Assembly (NCBI RefSeq): GCF_008704395.1
Contig: NZ_CP023695.1
Coordinates: forward strand, 3,472,001 to 3,536,000
Source: Streptomyces alboniger
Lineage (GTDB): Bacteria > Actinomycetota > Actinomycetes > Streptomycetales > Streptomycetaceae
Direction of reading: 5' to 3'
Length of the DNA: 64,000 nucleotides
Shown here: positions 34,855 to 43,293 of the stretch, piece by piece
Layout: the number at the start of each line of letters is the position of its first letter
Position numbering within the stretch: position 1 is the first letter of the stretch
Notes under the pieces: model-generated
Told to the model about the DNA's origin: nothing
Database searches by the model: none
What the model saw: only the letters and a program-made list of their open reading frames with translations
Program-made: the position numbers and the translations under genes

Positions 34855-34868
34855 GCAAGCGTGCTTGC
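34855..34868. promoter_or_regulatory. Palindromic operator candidate at the head of the catabolic operon
   Basis: GCAAGC-GT-GCTTGC is a perfect palindrome in an AT-richer stretch about 60 bp upstream of the first operon gene. It is the best candidate binding site for the TetR protein encoded at the operon's end. Confidence 0.6.
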
Positions 34869-34973
34869 ATTAATTTTGCCCGGCCCCGTGGCGGGCGTGC
34901 GGCGTGCGTGCGTACGGCGCGTGCGCGTGCGGCGGGACGGCGGCCCGAGGGCCGCCGTCGGTCGGGCACCGGC

Positions 34974-35726
34974 TCAGGCGGTGCAGGCCTGGTAGAACCG
35001 CTTCCAGCCGTCGCCGGGCATCGCCGGCGGCTCCGCCGGGGTGCCGTGCTCGCCGTACTTGTACTGCTGGTCCGAGTCGTAGCGCCCCGGCCCGCTGCCC
35101 GGCTTCGTCAGGCGGACCTCCCGGTCCCACACCCCGTCACCGGCGTTGTTGAGGATCGCGAGGTCCGGGTACGCGTCGTCGCCGTAGTTGGCGATCCGGA
35201 GCTGCTTGACCTCGCGGCTGTCGCCGATGTCGAGGTGGCGGGTGCGGGCGGAGCCCAGGTTCGCGCGCTTGAGCGGGCCCGGACGGTAGTCGGCGACGCG
35301 TGCCGTCGCCGGGTCGTCGACGCCGGACGGCTTGACGATGTTGACGACCATGTCCAGGGTGCCGTCCTGCTGGAAGTCGGCGACCGCGGCGGTCGCGACC
35401 TCGCCCGGCTTGGCGCCGAGCAGCTTGCCGACGGAGTGCTCGGTGCCGAACGAGCCGTCCGCGGCGCCCCACTGGACAGTCATCCTGGTCCCGGTGTGCC
35501 CGGGGTTCGAGATCTTGTCCGGGCGGCCGTCACCGTCGAGGTCGCCGACCAGCGTCGTGGCACCGGCCAGGCACGGGACCGGCGCCGCGGCCTCCCTGCC
35601 GGACGCACCGGAGGCGCCGGACGCAGCGGTCCCACCGGACGCACTGGCCTGGTACCCGGCGACGGTCAGCGTCAGGGCGACGGCCGCGATCGGCGCGGCG
35701 ATCAGACGTGAACGCTTGCGAAGCAT
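34974..35726 (-). CDS. Secreted FG-GAP/VCBS-like repeat protein
   Basis: This 250-residue protein has a Sec signal peptide (MLRKRSRLIAAPIAAVALTLTV, cleavage near SAS-A), a Ser/Gly/Ala linker, and blade-like repeats with Asp-rich loops: LVGDLDGDGRPDKISN, VADFQQDGTLDMVVN and IANYGDDAYPDLAILN. C52 and C248 could form a disulfide joining the ends. Such repeats usually bind Ca2+ and form a beta-propeller. ATG start with GAGGAG 7 nt upstream. Function unknown; it is extracellular. Confidence 0.83.
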   Translation of the reverse strand: MLRKRSRLIAAPIAAVALTLTVAGYQASASGGTAASGASGASGREAAAPVPCLAGATTLVGDLDGDGRPDKISNPGHTGTRMTVQWGAADGSFGTEHSVGKLLGAKPGEVATAAVADFQQDGTLDMVVNIVKPSGVDDPATARVADYRPGPLKRANLGSARTRHLDIGDSREVKQLRIANYGDDAYPDLAILNNAGDGVWDREVRLTKPGSGPGRYDSDQQYKYGEHGTPAEPPAMPGDGWKRFYQACTA

Positions 35727-35908
35727 GTACGGACTCCTCAGGTCGTTGCCGTTGTGCCGTGGTGCGGACACGGCTCGACCATGCGGGGTGATCCGTCCCG
35801 AAAGCCACGAAAGTCCGGTAGTACGGGACGCTGGAACGCGGCAACAAGTCCTGACCAGGGGAGACGTAAGCCGCCTGGAACGCGGGAGCGGGACGCGCGC
35901 CGCCCCTT

Positions 35909-36901
35909 TCAGGCGCTGTCGCGTGCCGTGCGCGCCTTCCCCCGCCCCACCTGCGTCCGCACCGCGCCCATGCTCGCCGCGATGACCAGGGAGATGGCCA
36001 GCGCCTCGGCCACGGTCAGGGCCTGGCTCAGGACGAGGAATCCGGCGATGGAGGCGATGGCCGGTTCCAGGCTCATCAGGATCGCGAAGGTGTGCGCGGG
36101 AAGGCGGCGCAGCGCGAGGAGTTCGAGGGTGTACGGCAGCACGGACGACATGACCGCGACCACCGCGCCCAGCGCCAGCGTGCCCGGCTCGACCAGCTTC
36201 GAGCCCGACTCGACGATCCCGAGCGGCAGGAACAGCACCGCCGCGACCACCATCGCGAGGGCGAGGCCGTCCGCCTGCGGGAAGCGCCGCCCGGTACGCG
36301 CGCTGAAGACGATGTACGTCGCCCACATCGCGCCCGCGCCCAGTGCGTAGGCGACGCCGACCGGGTCGAGGCCGCTGAGACCGCCCCCTCCGCCGAGCAG
36401 GAACACGCCGCCGAGCGCGAGCCCGGCCCAGATCAGGTTGACCGCGCGGCGCGAGGCGATGACGGAGAGCACGAGCGGCCCGAGGACTTCGAGGGTGACG
36501 GCGGGGCCCATGGGGATGCGGGCGACGGACTGGTAGAAGAGGCCGTTCATCCCGGCCATGGCCACGCCGAAGGCGACGACCGTGCCCCAGTCGGCGCGCG
36601 AGTGCCCGCGCAGCTTCGGCCGGCACACGGCGAGCAGCACGAGCGCGGCGAAGGCGAGCCGCAGCGTCACGATGCCGAGTGCCCCGGCCCGCGGCATCAC
36701 GCTCACCGCGACCGCGCCGCCGAACTGCACGGATATGCCGCCCGCGAGGACGAGCCCGACGGGCCCGAGCCTGGCGCGGAGGCTGCTCACGGCCCCACCC
36801 GGGGCGGCCTCGGCGGTCGCCGCCGCACCGGCGACTTCCGGCTGCTGGGCCACCACGGGGGCCGCTGCCGGTGCCGCCTGATCGCTGCGCGAGACGTTCA
36901 C
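35909..36901 (-). CDS. EamA/DMT-family transporter
   Basis: This 330-residue membrane protein carries two EamA domains, about ten helices, including VGLVLAGGISVQFGGAVAVSVM, GIVTLRLAFAALVLLAV, and SSVLPYTLELLALRRLPAHTFAILMSLEPAIASIAGFLVL. It resembles RhtA-like amino-acid or metabolite exporters. I chose the GTG start with AGGAAGG 7 nt upstream. The gene is preceded by two GTCCA-N6-TGGAC dyads, so it is probably under its own regulator. Confidence 0.9.
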   Translation of the reverse strand: MNVSRSDQAAPAAAPVVAQQPEVAGAAATAEAAPGGAVSSLRARLGPVGLVLAGGISVQFGGAVAVSVMPRAGALGIVTLRLAFAALVLLAVCRPKLRGHSRADWGTVVAFGVAMAGMNGLFYQSVARIPMGPAVTLEVLGPLVLSVIASRRAVNLIWAGLALGGVFLLGGGGGLSGLDPVGVAYALGAGAMWATYIVFSARTGRRFPQADGLALAMVVAAVLFLPLGIVESGSKLVEPGTLALGAVVAVMSSVLPYTLELLALRRLPAHTFAILMSLEPAIASIAGFLVLSQALTVAEALAISLVIAASMGAVRTQVGRGKARTARDSA

Positions 36902-36938
36902 GCCTGAGCCTTCCTGCCGTTTGCCACCACTCCCAGCA

Positions 36939-36976
36939 GTCCAGTGTTCTGGACTCCGCCGTCCAAGGTAATGGAC
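36939..36976. promoter_or_regulatory. Two GTCCA-N6-TGGAC dyads upstream of the EamA gene
   Basis: Site 1 is GTCCA-GTGTTC-TGGAC (36939-36954, arms extend to 7 bp) and site 2 is GTCCA-AGGTAA-TGGAC (36961-36976). They are 22 bp apart centre to centre, two helical turns, and lie directly upstream of the transporter start. Confidence 0.65.
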
Positions 36977-36999
36977 CAGGACAGGATTGTGGAGCGCGT

Positions 37000-39909
37000 T
37001 CACTCCTGTACGCAACCCAGGTCCGCCTCAACCGCGTCCAGCGCCTCCGCGAGGACCTCCGCCAGATGCCGCCCCCGCACCCCCGCAAGCTGCCCCAGCT
37101 GCGTCCGGCAGGAGTAGCCGTCCGCGAGGACCACCGCCTCGCCCGGCGCCTGCCGTACCGAGGGCAGCAGCTGTTCCTCGGCGCAGGCCGCCGACACCTC
37201 GTAATGGCCCCGTTCGAAACCGAAGTTCCCCGCGAGTCCGCAGCAGCCGCCGCTCAGCTCGCCCTCAAGACCCGCCTTCGTACGCAGCCGCCGCTCCGCC
37301 GCGTCGCCCAGGACCGCGTGCTGGTGGCAGTGCGTCTGGCCGGCGACCGGGCGGCCGATGTGCGGGGGACGCCAGTCGGGGGCCAGCTCTTCGAGTGCCT
37401 GCGCGAAGGTGCGGACCGACGCGGCGAGGCGGTGGGCGCGCGGGTCGTCGCCCAGGAGTTCGACGAGGTCGGTCTTGAGAGCGGCCGCACAGCTCGGCTC
37501 CAGGACGACGACCGGCGCCCCCGCCGCGAGGAGCGGGCCGAGACGGTCCAGCGTCGCGCGCAGTACCGCGCGGGCACGGTCCAGCTGGCCCGTCGAGACA
37601 TACGTGAGCCCGCAGCACACCCCTCGCGGCGGCAGCGCGACGGTGAGCCCGGCCGCCTCCAGGACACGCACCGCGGCCCGGCCCACGGAGGGCGAGAGGT
37701 GGTCGGTGAAGGTGTCGGGCCACAGCACGACCCGCACGACCCGCGCCCCCGGCGCCCCCCGCCTCCGCGGCCTCCCGCGCCACCACTGCCGCAGCGTCTG
37801 CGGCGCCACCGCCGGAATCGAACGCTCCGGCGCGATCCCGCCGAGCCGCTTGCCGAGCGCCGCCAGCGGCCCGATCCGGGCGAGGGCGTTGACGACGGGA
37901 GCCGTGCGCGTGCGGGCCACGGCCCGCAGCCAGCGCGGCAGCCACCCCATCGCGTAGTGGGCCGCGGGCCTGCGGCGGCCTTCGTAGTGGTGGTGGAGGA
38001 ACTCCGCCTTGTACGTGGCCATGTCGACGCCCACCGGGCAGTCCGACCGGCATCCCTTGCAGGACAGACAGAGGTCGAGCGCGTCCCTGACCTCCGTGGA
38101 CCGCCAGCCGTCCGTGACCACCTCGCCCGCGAGCATCTCGTGCAGGAGCCGCGCCCGGCCGCGCGTGGAGTGCTCCTCCTCGCCGGTCGCCCGGAAGGAG
38201 GGGCACATGACGCCGCTGGGCGATGCCGCCGTCGCCGTACGGCATTTGGCGACGCCCACGCACCGCCTGACCGCCGCCGAGAAGTCCCCGCCGTCGTGCG
38301 GGTAGCCGAAGGCGACGTCGACGGGCTCGCGCGGCAGGGGCGCGAACCGCAGGCCGGTGTCGAGGGGCGCGGGGCGCACCAGCATGCCCGGGTTGAGCAG
38401 GCCCGCCGGGTCCCAGACGTCCTTCACGCGCTCGAAGAGCCGGACGAGTGCGGGCCCGTACATCTTCGGCAGCAGCTCCGCGCGGGCCTGCCCGTCCCCG
38501 TGCTCACCGGAGAGCGACCCGCCGTGCGCGACGACCAGGTCGGCCAGCTCCTCGGAGAAGCGGCGGAAGCGGGCCACGCCCTCGGTGCTGAGCAGGTCGA
38601 AGTCGATGCGTACGTGGATGCAGCCGTCGCCGAAGTGCCCGTACGGCGTGCCGCGCAGGCCGTGTTCGGCGAGCAGCGCCCTGAAGTCCCGCAGATAGGC
38701 GCCGAGACGGGCGGGCGGCACCGCGCAGTCCTCCCAGCCGGGCCACGCCTCGCTGCCGTCCGGCATCCGGGTGGCCGTGCCGCTGGCGTCCTCCCGCACC
38801 CGCCACAGCGCCCGCTGCCGTGCCGGGTCGTCGACGACCACGGCGTCCAGTACGTCGGCGGCGCGCACGATCGTCTCGGCACGCGCGCGTGCCTCGGCCG
38901 GGCTCGCGCCGCCGGTCTCCACGAACAGCCAGGCGCCGCCCTTGGGCAGGGCGCTCTCCTGCGCGGTGTCGCGTACGAGGTCGGCGGCCATGCCCTCCAC
39001 GGTCAGCGGGCCGTGCGGCAGGAGGCCCACCGCCGCCTCCGCCGCCGCGTTCTCGTCGGCGTACCCGAGGACGGCGAGCGCCCGCGCGCGGGGCGCCTCG
39101 ACGAGCCGCACCACCGCCTCGGTGACGACGCCGAGCGTGCCCTCCGAGCCGCAGAACGCGCGGGCCAGGTCCGCGCCGCGCTCCGGGAGCAGCGCGTCCA
39201 GGGCGTATCCCGAGATGCGGCGCGGCAGGTCGGGGAAGCCGGTGCGCAGGAGGGCCAGGTCGCCCTCCACCAGGGCGCGCAGGCCGGTGGGGGCGCCGTC
39301 CCAGCCCCGGCCGAGGCGGAGGGTGTCGCCCTGGGACCTGACGACCGTCAGACTCCGGACGTTGTCGGCCGTGGTCCCCCAGGCCACCGAGTGCGAGCCG
39401 CACGAGTTGTTGCCGATCATGCCGCCGAGCGTGCAGCGGCTGTGCGTGGAGGGGTCGGGGCCGAAGGTCAGGCCGTGCGGGGCCGCCGCGGCCCGCAGGT
39501 CGTCCAGGACGACTCCCGGCTGGACCACGGCCGTACGCGCCTCGGGGTCGAGGGAGACGACGCGGTTCATGTGCCGGGTGAAGTCGAGGACCACGCCGGT
39601 GCCCGTCGCCTGCCCGGCGATCGAGGTGCCCGCGCCGCGCGCCACGACCGGCACGGCGCGCCTCCGGCAGACGTCCAGGGCCGCCGTCACGTCGTCGGCG
39701 TCGCGCGGGGCCACGACGGCGACCGGCACGCGGCGGTAGTTGGAGGCGTCCATGGTGTGCAGGGCCCGTGCGGTGACGGAGAGGTCCACCGCGCCGCGTA
39801 CGGCCGCGCGCAGGTCCCGCTCCAGGCCGCCGAGGTCACCGACGTCACCGACGCCGCCGACGCCGCCGGGTCCTGCGAGGTCGCCGAAGTCGCCGTCGAG
39901 GTCGCTCAT
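37000..39909 (-). CDS. FAD-binding and Fe-S oxidoreductase (D-lactate dehydrogenase-like)
   Basis: This 969-residue protein has an N-terminal FAD_binding_4 domain (PVVARGAGTSIAGQATGTGVV, GGMIGNNSCGSHS), an FAD-oxidase C domain (HFGDGCIHVRI, SGEHGDGQAR), then a Fe-S part with LCLSCKGCRSDCPVGVD, and two CCG domains (RGVCCGLTY and GGCCGLAGNFGFE). It matches large Dld/GlcD-GlcF-type fusion enzymes that oxidise 2-hydroxy acids and pass electrons to quinone. The N-terminus has an unusual Gly/Asp/Val repeat (GDFGDLAGPGGVGGVGDVGD). I preferred the ATG at 39909. Confidence 0.88.
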   Translation of the reverse strand: MSDLDGDFGDLAGPGGVGGVGDVGDLGGLERDLRAAVRGAVDLSVTARALHTMDASNYRRVPVAVVAPRDADDVTAALDVCRRRAVPVVARGAGTSIAGQATGTGVVLDFTRHMNRVVSLDPEARTAVVQPGVVLDDLRAAAAPHGLTFGPDPSTHSRCTLGGMIGNNSCGSHSVAWGTTADNVRSLTVVRSQGDTLRLGRGWDGAPTGLRALVEGDLALLRTGFPDLPRRISGYALDALLPERGADLARAFCGSEGTLGVVTEAVVRLVEAPRARALAVLGYADENAAAEAAVGLLPHGPLTVEGMAADLVRDTAQESALPKGGAWLFVETGGASPAEARARAETIVRAADVLDAVVVDDPARQRALWRVREDASGTATRMPDGSEAWPGWEDCAVPPARLGAYLRDFRALLAEHGLRGTPYGHFGDGCIHVRIDFDLLSTEGVARFRRFSEELADLVVAHGGSLSGEHGDGQARAELLPKMYGPALVRLFERVKDVWDPAGLLNPGMLVRPAPLDTGLRFAPLPREPVDVAFGYPHDGGDFSAAVRRCVGVAKCRTATAASPSGVMCPSFRATGEEEHSTRGRARLLHEMLAGEVVTDGWRSTEVRDALDLCLSCKGCRSDCPVGVDMATYKAEFLHHHYEGRRRPAAHYAMGWLPRWLRAVARTRTAPVVNALARIGPLAALGKRLGGIAPERSIPAVAPQTLRQWWRGRPRRRGAPGARVVRVVLWPDTFTDHLSPSVGRAAVRVLEAAGLTVALPPRGVCCGLTYVSTGQLDRARAVLRATLDRLGPLLAAGAPVVVLEPSCAAALKTDLVELLGDDPRAHRLAASVRTFAQALEELAPDWRPPHIGRPVAGQTHCHQHAVLGDAAERRLRTKAGLEGELSGGCCGLAGNFGFERGHYEVSAACAEEQLLPSVRQAPGEAVVLADGYSCRTQLGQLAGVRGRHLAEVLAEALDAVEADLGCVQE

Positions 39910-40066
39910 GCGGTCCAGGATGCCCTCGCCCCGGGACCCCGGCGCCACCCCGCCTCACCCCATATGTCACGATCCGGAAGGGAACATTCCCAACACGCTC
40001 ATCAACTCTCCTATAGTGACCAGAACTTGAGCAGAGTGTGTCGCTTCCGATCGAGGACCCCGATTG

Positions 40067-41851
40067 ATGACCGCGCCAACCCCCCTAGCGCGCCCCGGGA
40101 CGGAGCGCCCGCCGCTGCGTCCTTCCGCGCTCGTCCTGCTGGCCTGCGCCCTCGTCACCGCGGCGCTCGCCGGGACGGCCGTCGCCCTCGCGCCCGCGTC
40201 CGCGCGAACCCCTCTGGCCTGGGGTGCGAGCGCCGCCGCCCTCGCGCTCAGCGCGGCGGTGACCGTCGCCTTCCACGCCCTGCGGTCACTCTCCCTGTCG
40301 CGGCGTCAGCTGGCCGCCGCACGCCAGGAGACCGGCCGCCTCCAGCAGGAACAGACGCGGCGCGCCGCCGAGTTCGGGCAGGAGCACGCCCGCCTCACCG
40401 CCGCGCACGCGCGTGAACTGGCCGAGCTGACCGCCGAGCAGGCCCGGCTGCGGGAGAAGCTCACCGCCGAGCACGACCGCGTACGTACGTCACTCGCCTC
40501 CGAGCTCGACCGGGTACGCGCGGAACTCACCGCCGAGAACGCGCGCGTGCGGACCGAGCTGACCGAGCGCGTACGCACCGCCGAGTCAGAGCGCGCCGCC
40601 GCGCTCGCCGCGTGTGCCAACGCGGCGGGGCGGATGCAGGCGCTGGCCACCGGCATGCTCGCCGACCTGCGCGAGATGGAGGGCAGGCACGCCGACGAGG
40701 ACGTCCTCACCGACCTTCTCCACCTGGACCACAGGACCGCGCAGGCCGGCCGCATCGCCGACTCCGTGGCGGTCCTCACCGGCGCCCGCTCCGGGCGCCG
40801 GTGGGCCCGGCCCATCGTCATGGAGTCGATCCTGCGCGGCGCGATGGGCCGCATCGGCGGCTACCAGCGCGTGCGCCTGCACTCGGCCAGCGAGGTCGCG
40901 GTCGCGGGCCACGCCGCCGAGGGCGTCATGCACGCCCTGGCCGAAATCCTCGACAACGCCGCGAACTTCTCGCCGCCCACCTCCGAGGTGCACGTCTACA
41001 TCGAGGAGGTCGCGGCCGGGGTCATCGTCTCCGTCGAGGACAGCGGCCTGGTGATGGGCCCGGTGCAGCAGCGCCGCGCCGAGCGTGCCGTGTCCGGGGA
41101 GACGACGGGCCTCGGCGGCCTGAGCGGCACCCGGCTCGGCCTCGCGGTGGTCGGCCGCCTGGCCCGCAAGTACGGCCTGACGGTGTCGTTCCGCCCCTCG
41201 GCGCGCGGCGGCACGGGCGTACTCCTCCTGATCCCGCAGGAACTGCTCTCCCGCCCCTCGGACCCGGCCCCGCTCCCCGCGACTCCCCTGCCCCGCACCC
41301 CGGCCCGCGCCCAGCTCCCGGCGGTCCCCCAGGACGTGGCGCCCGCCCAGGAGCCGGTGGCCCCGCAGCCCTCGGCCCCCGCCCAGGACCCGACGAGCGC
41401 CCAGCACCTGACGGCCGCGCAGCCCCTGGCGCCCTCGCCGAACCCGCAGACTCCGGCGCCCTCGCCGAACCAGCCGTCCCTGCCCCCGGCGGACGCCCGG
41501 TCACCGAAGGCCCCTCACCTCCCCGGCACCGTCCCCGACCCCCTCACCGACCGCGTCGACCGCGACCCGGTGCCGACCCACCACTCCCCGGCCGACCGCC
41601 CGGCCGGAGCGGGGGCCGAGGCCGAGGGCGTCGCGATGCCGCTGCCCAAGCGGCGGCGGGGGCGGACCCTCGCTGCCGCCGAGCGGGCCCGCGCCGACAG
41701 CGACACCGGGGAGAGCCCGCGGCCGCGCCCCGCGGACGCCGCCAGTACCGCGGCCCGCTTCAGCAGCTTCCGCCAGGCCGTCCGCACCACTGCCCCGGAC
41801 CCCTCCGAACCGTCGACTCCCCCGCACCCGGAAGGCGGCACCCCCCGATGA
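40067..41851 (+). CDS. cvnA: Conservon sensor histidine kinase (CvnA)
   Basis: This 594-residue membrane kinase has two N-terminal helices (about 20-75), a long charged coiled coil (about 85-185), and a kinase core with LLHLDHRTAQAGR (the dimerisation/His region), N-box ALAEILDNAANFSPP, G1 VSVEDSGL and GLAVVGRLARKYG. A Pro/Ala-rich tail of about 180 residues follows. It heads a CvnA-B-C-D-P450-P450 operon with ATGA overlaps. Conservon kinases act with a GTPase switch in a G-protein-like complex at the membrane. A TTG codon precedes the ATG. Confidence 0.93.
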   Translation: MTAPTPLARPGTERPPLRPSALVLLACALVTAALAGTAVALAPASARTPLAWGASAAALALSAAVTVAFHALRSLSLSRRQLAAARQETGRLQQEQTRRAAEFGQEHARLTAAHARELAELTAEQARLREKLTAEHDRVRTSLASELDRVRAELTAENARVRTELTERVRTAESERAAALAACANAAGRMQALATGMLADLREMEGRHADEDVLTDLLHLDHRTAQAGRIADSVAVLTGARSGRRWARPIVMESILRGAMGRIGGYQRVRLHSASEVAVAGHAAEGVMHALAEILDNAANFSPPTSEVHVYIEEVAAGVIVSVEDSGLVMGPVQQRRAERAVSGETTGLGGLSGTRLGLAVVGRLARKYGLTVSFRPSARGGTGVLLLIPQELLSRPSDPAPLPATPLPRTPARAQLPAVPQDVAPAQEPVAPQPSAPAQDPTSAQHLTAAQPLAPSPNPQTPAPSPNQPSLPPADARSPKAPHLPGTVPDPLTDRVDRDPVPTHHSPADRPAGAGAEAEGVAMPLPKRRRGRTLAAAERARADSDTGESPRPRPADAASTAARFSSFRQAVRTTAPDPSEPSTPPHPEGGTPR

Positions 41852-42291
41852 CCACCGGCACCACCCACGCCACCACCGAAGCCAAGCTCACCTGGCTCCT
41901 CGCGGGCCTCCTGGAGCGCACCCCCGGCGCCCGGCACGCCCTGGTGCTCTCCCGGGACGGCCTGAAGCTGTGCCGCACCCCGGAGCTATCCGTCGACCAG
42001 GCCGACCAGCTCGCCGCGATCGCCGCCGGCATCCAGTCCCTGGCGCACGGCGCCTCCGCCGAGTTCGGCGACGGCACCGGCGGAGTGCGCTCGGCGATGG
42101 CCGAGTTCTACGGCGGCATCCTCTTCATCGTCGAGGCCGGCGAGGGCGCGCACCTCGCGGTCGTCGCCGACGAGGACGCCGACGCCGGCCTCGTCGGGCA
42201 CACCATGAGCGAGCTGGTGGAACAGCTCGGCGAGCATCTGCGCGCCGCGCCCCGCGGGGACGGCGGCCCGGGCGCCAAGACCACCGCATGA
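41848..42291 (+). CDS. cvnB: Conservon roadblock/LC7 protein (CvnB)
   Basis: This 147-residue roadblock-domain protein (LTWLLAGLLERTPGARHALVLSRDGLKLCRTPELSVDQADQLAAIAAGIQSL, GGILFIVEAGEGAHLAVVAD) is of the MglB type and probably regulates the adjoining GTPase. It overlaps cvnA and cvnC by ATGA. Cytosolic, with an acidic core and a Gly/Pro-rich tail. Confidence 0.95.
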   Translation: MTTGTTHATTEAKLTWLLAGLLERTPGARHALVLSRDGLKLCRTPELSVDQADQLAAIAAGIQSLAHGASAEFGDGTGGVRSAMAEFYGGILFIVEAGEGAHLAVVADEDADAGLVGHTMSELVEQLGEHLRAAPRGDGGPGAKTTA

Positions 42292-42650
42292 GCGTGCGCC
42301 GCCCCGGCCGCGACGACTCGCCCGACCGGCTGTACACCCTCACCGGAGGCCGCAGCCGGTCGGCGCCCGACGCCCCCTTCGACCTGGTGACCCTCATCGT
42401 CGCCGAGTCCGGCCCCCTGCCGGGCATGCAGTCCGAGCACGCCGCGATCCTGCGGATGTGCGAGCTGCCCACGGCGGTCGTGGAGATCGCCGCCGACCTG
42501 GGCCTGCCGGTGAGCATCACCCGCATCCTGCTCTCCGACCTGCTCGACGCGGGCCGGATCAGCGCCCGGCACCCCCGCTCGGGCCCCACGCACAGCCTTC
42601 CCGATTCCGAACTCCTGGAGCAGGTGCTCGTTGGACTCCGCAATCTCTGA
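42288..42650 (+). CDS. cvnC: Conservon DUF742 protein (CvnC)
   Basis: This 120-residue DUF742 protein has the family signature LYTLTGGRSRS and a winged-helix-like middle (ILRMCELPTAVVEIAADLGLPVSITRILLSDLLDAGRI). It is the third invariant conservon component, thought to join the kinase-GTPase complex. It overlaps cvnB by ATGA and the GTPase gene by 20 nt. Confidence 0.95.
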   Translation: MSVRRPGRDDSPDRLYTLTGGRSRSAPDAPFDLVTLIVAESGPLPGMQSEHAAILRMCELPTAVVEIAADLGLPVSITRILLSDLLDAGRISARHPRSGPTHSLPDSELLEQVLVGLRNL

Positions 42651-43293
42651 ACGCAAGCCGGCCGGCGAACGCGAGCCGGCCGGTGCCGGCCGAAGAGAGC
42701 TGACCGCGACCGCCGACAACGGCCTGAAGATCGTCGTGGTCGGCGGCTTCGGCGTCGGCAAGACGACGCTGGTCCGCTCCGTCAGCGAGATCCGTCCCCT
42801 CAACACCGAGGAGACGATGACGCAGGCCGGCCGGGGCATCGACGAGACCGGCGGCCTCGAAGGCCTCGACGGCAAGACGTCCACGACGGTCGCCTTCGAC
42901 TTCGGCCGCATCACGCTCGACGCGCGCAACGTGCTCTACCTGTTCGGCGCCCCGGGCCAGGAACGCTTCTGGTTCCTGTGGGACCGCCTCTTCGCGGGCA
43001 CGCTCGGCGCGGTCGTCCTCGTCGACACCCGCCGCCTGGAGGACTCCTGGTACGCGATCGACCGCCTGGAACACCACGGCACGCCGTTCATCGTGGCCCG
43101 CAACGACTTCGGCGGGCCCCAGCACACCCCCGAGCAGCTGCGCGAGGCGCTCGACCTCGACCCGTGGGTGCCCCTCGTCGACTGCGACGCCCGCTCCCGC
43201 GAGTCCAGCAAGGGCGTACTGATCACGCTCGTGGAACACCTGAAGTCGCTGTACGCCGCTCAGCCGAACGCCCCCCAGGAGAACGCCCAGTGA
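42631..43293 (+). CDS. cvnD: Conservon small GTPase (CvnD)
   Basis: This 220-residue MglA-like GTPase has P-loop GGFGVGKTT (38-46), switch II LFGAPGQERFWFLW (G109, Q110), and a G4 variant ARNDF in place of NKxD. The TTG start lies inside the 3' end of cvnC, with GGAG 10 nt upstream. The N-terminus of about 30 residues is rich in Glu and Arg. Conservon GTPases switch on signal from CvnA with CvnB as likely modulator. Confidence 0.93.
   Translation: MDSAISERKPAGEREPAGAGRRELTATADNGLKIVVVGGFGVGKTTLVRSVSEIRPLNTEETMTQAGRGIDETGGLEGLDGKTSTTVAFDFGRITLDARNVLYLFGAPGQERFWFLWDRLFAGTLGAVVLVDTRRLEDSWYAIDRLEHHGTPFIVARNDFGGPQHTPEQLREALDLDPWVPLVDCDARSRESSKGVLITLVEHLKSLYAAQPNAPQENAQ

Noticed and set aside
36679..40416. 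A 1245-residue open frame on the plus strand
   Set aside because: It is the reverse-strand shadow of the FAD/Fe-S dehydrogenase and EamA genes; its translation is low-complexity with no domain.
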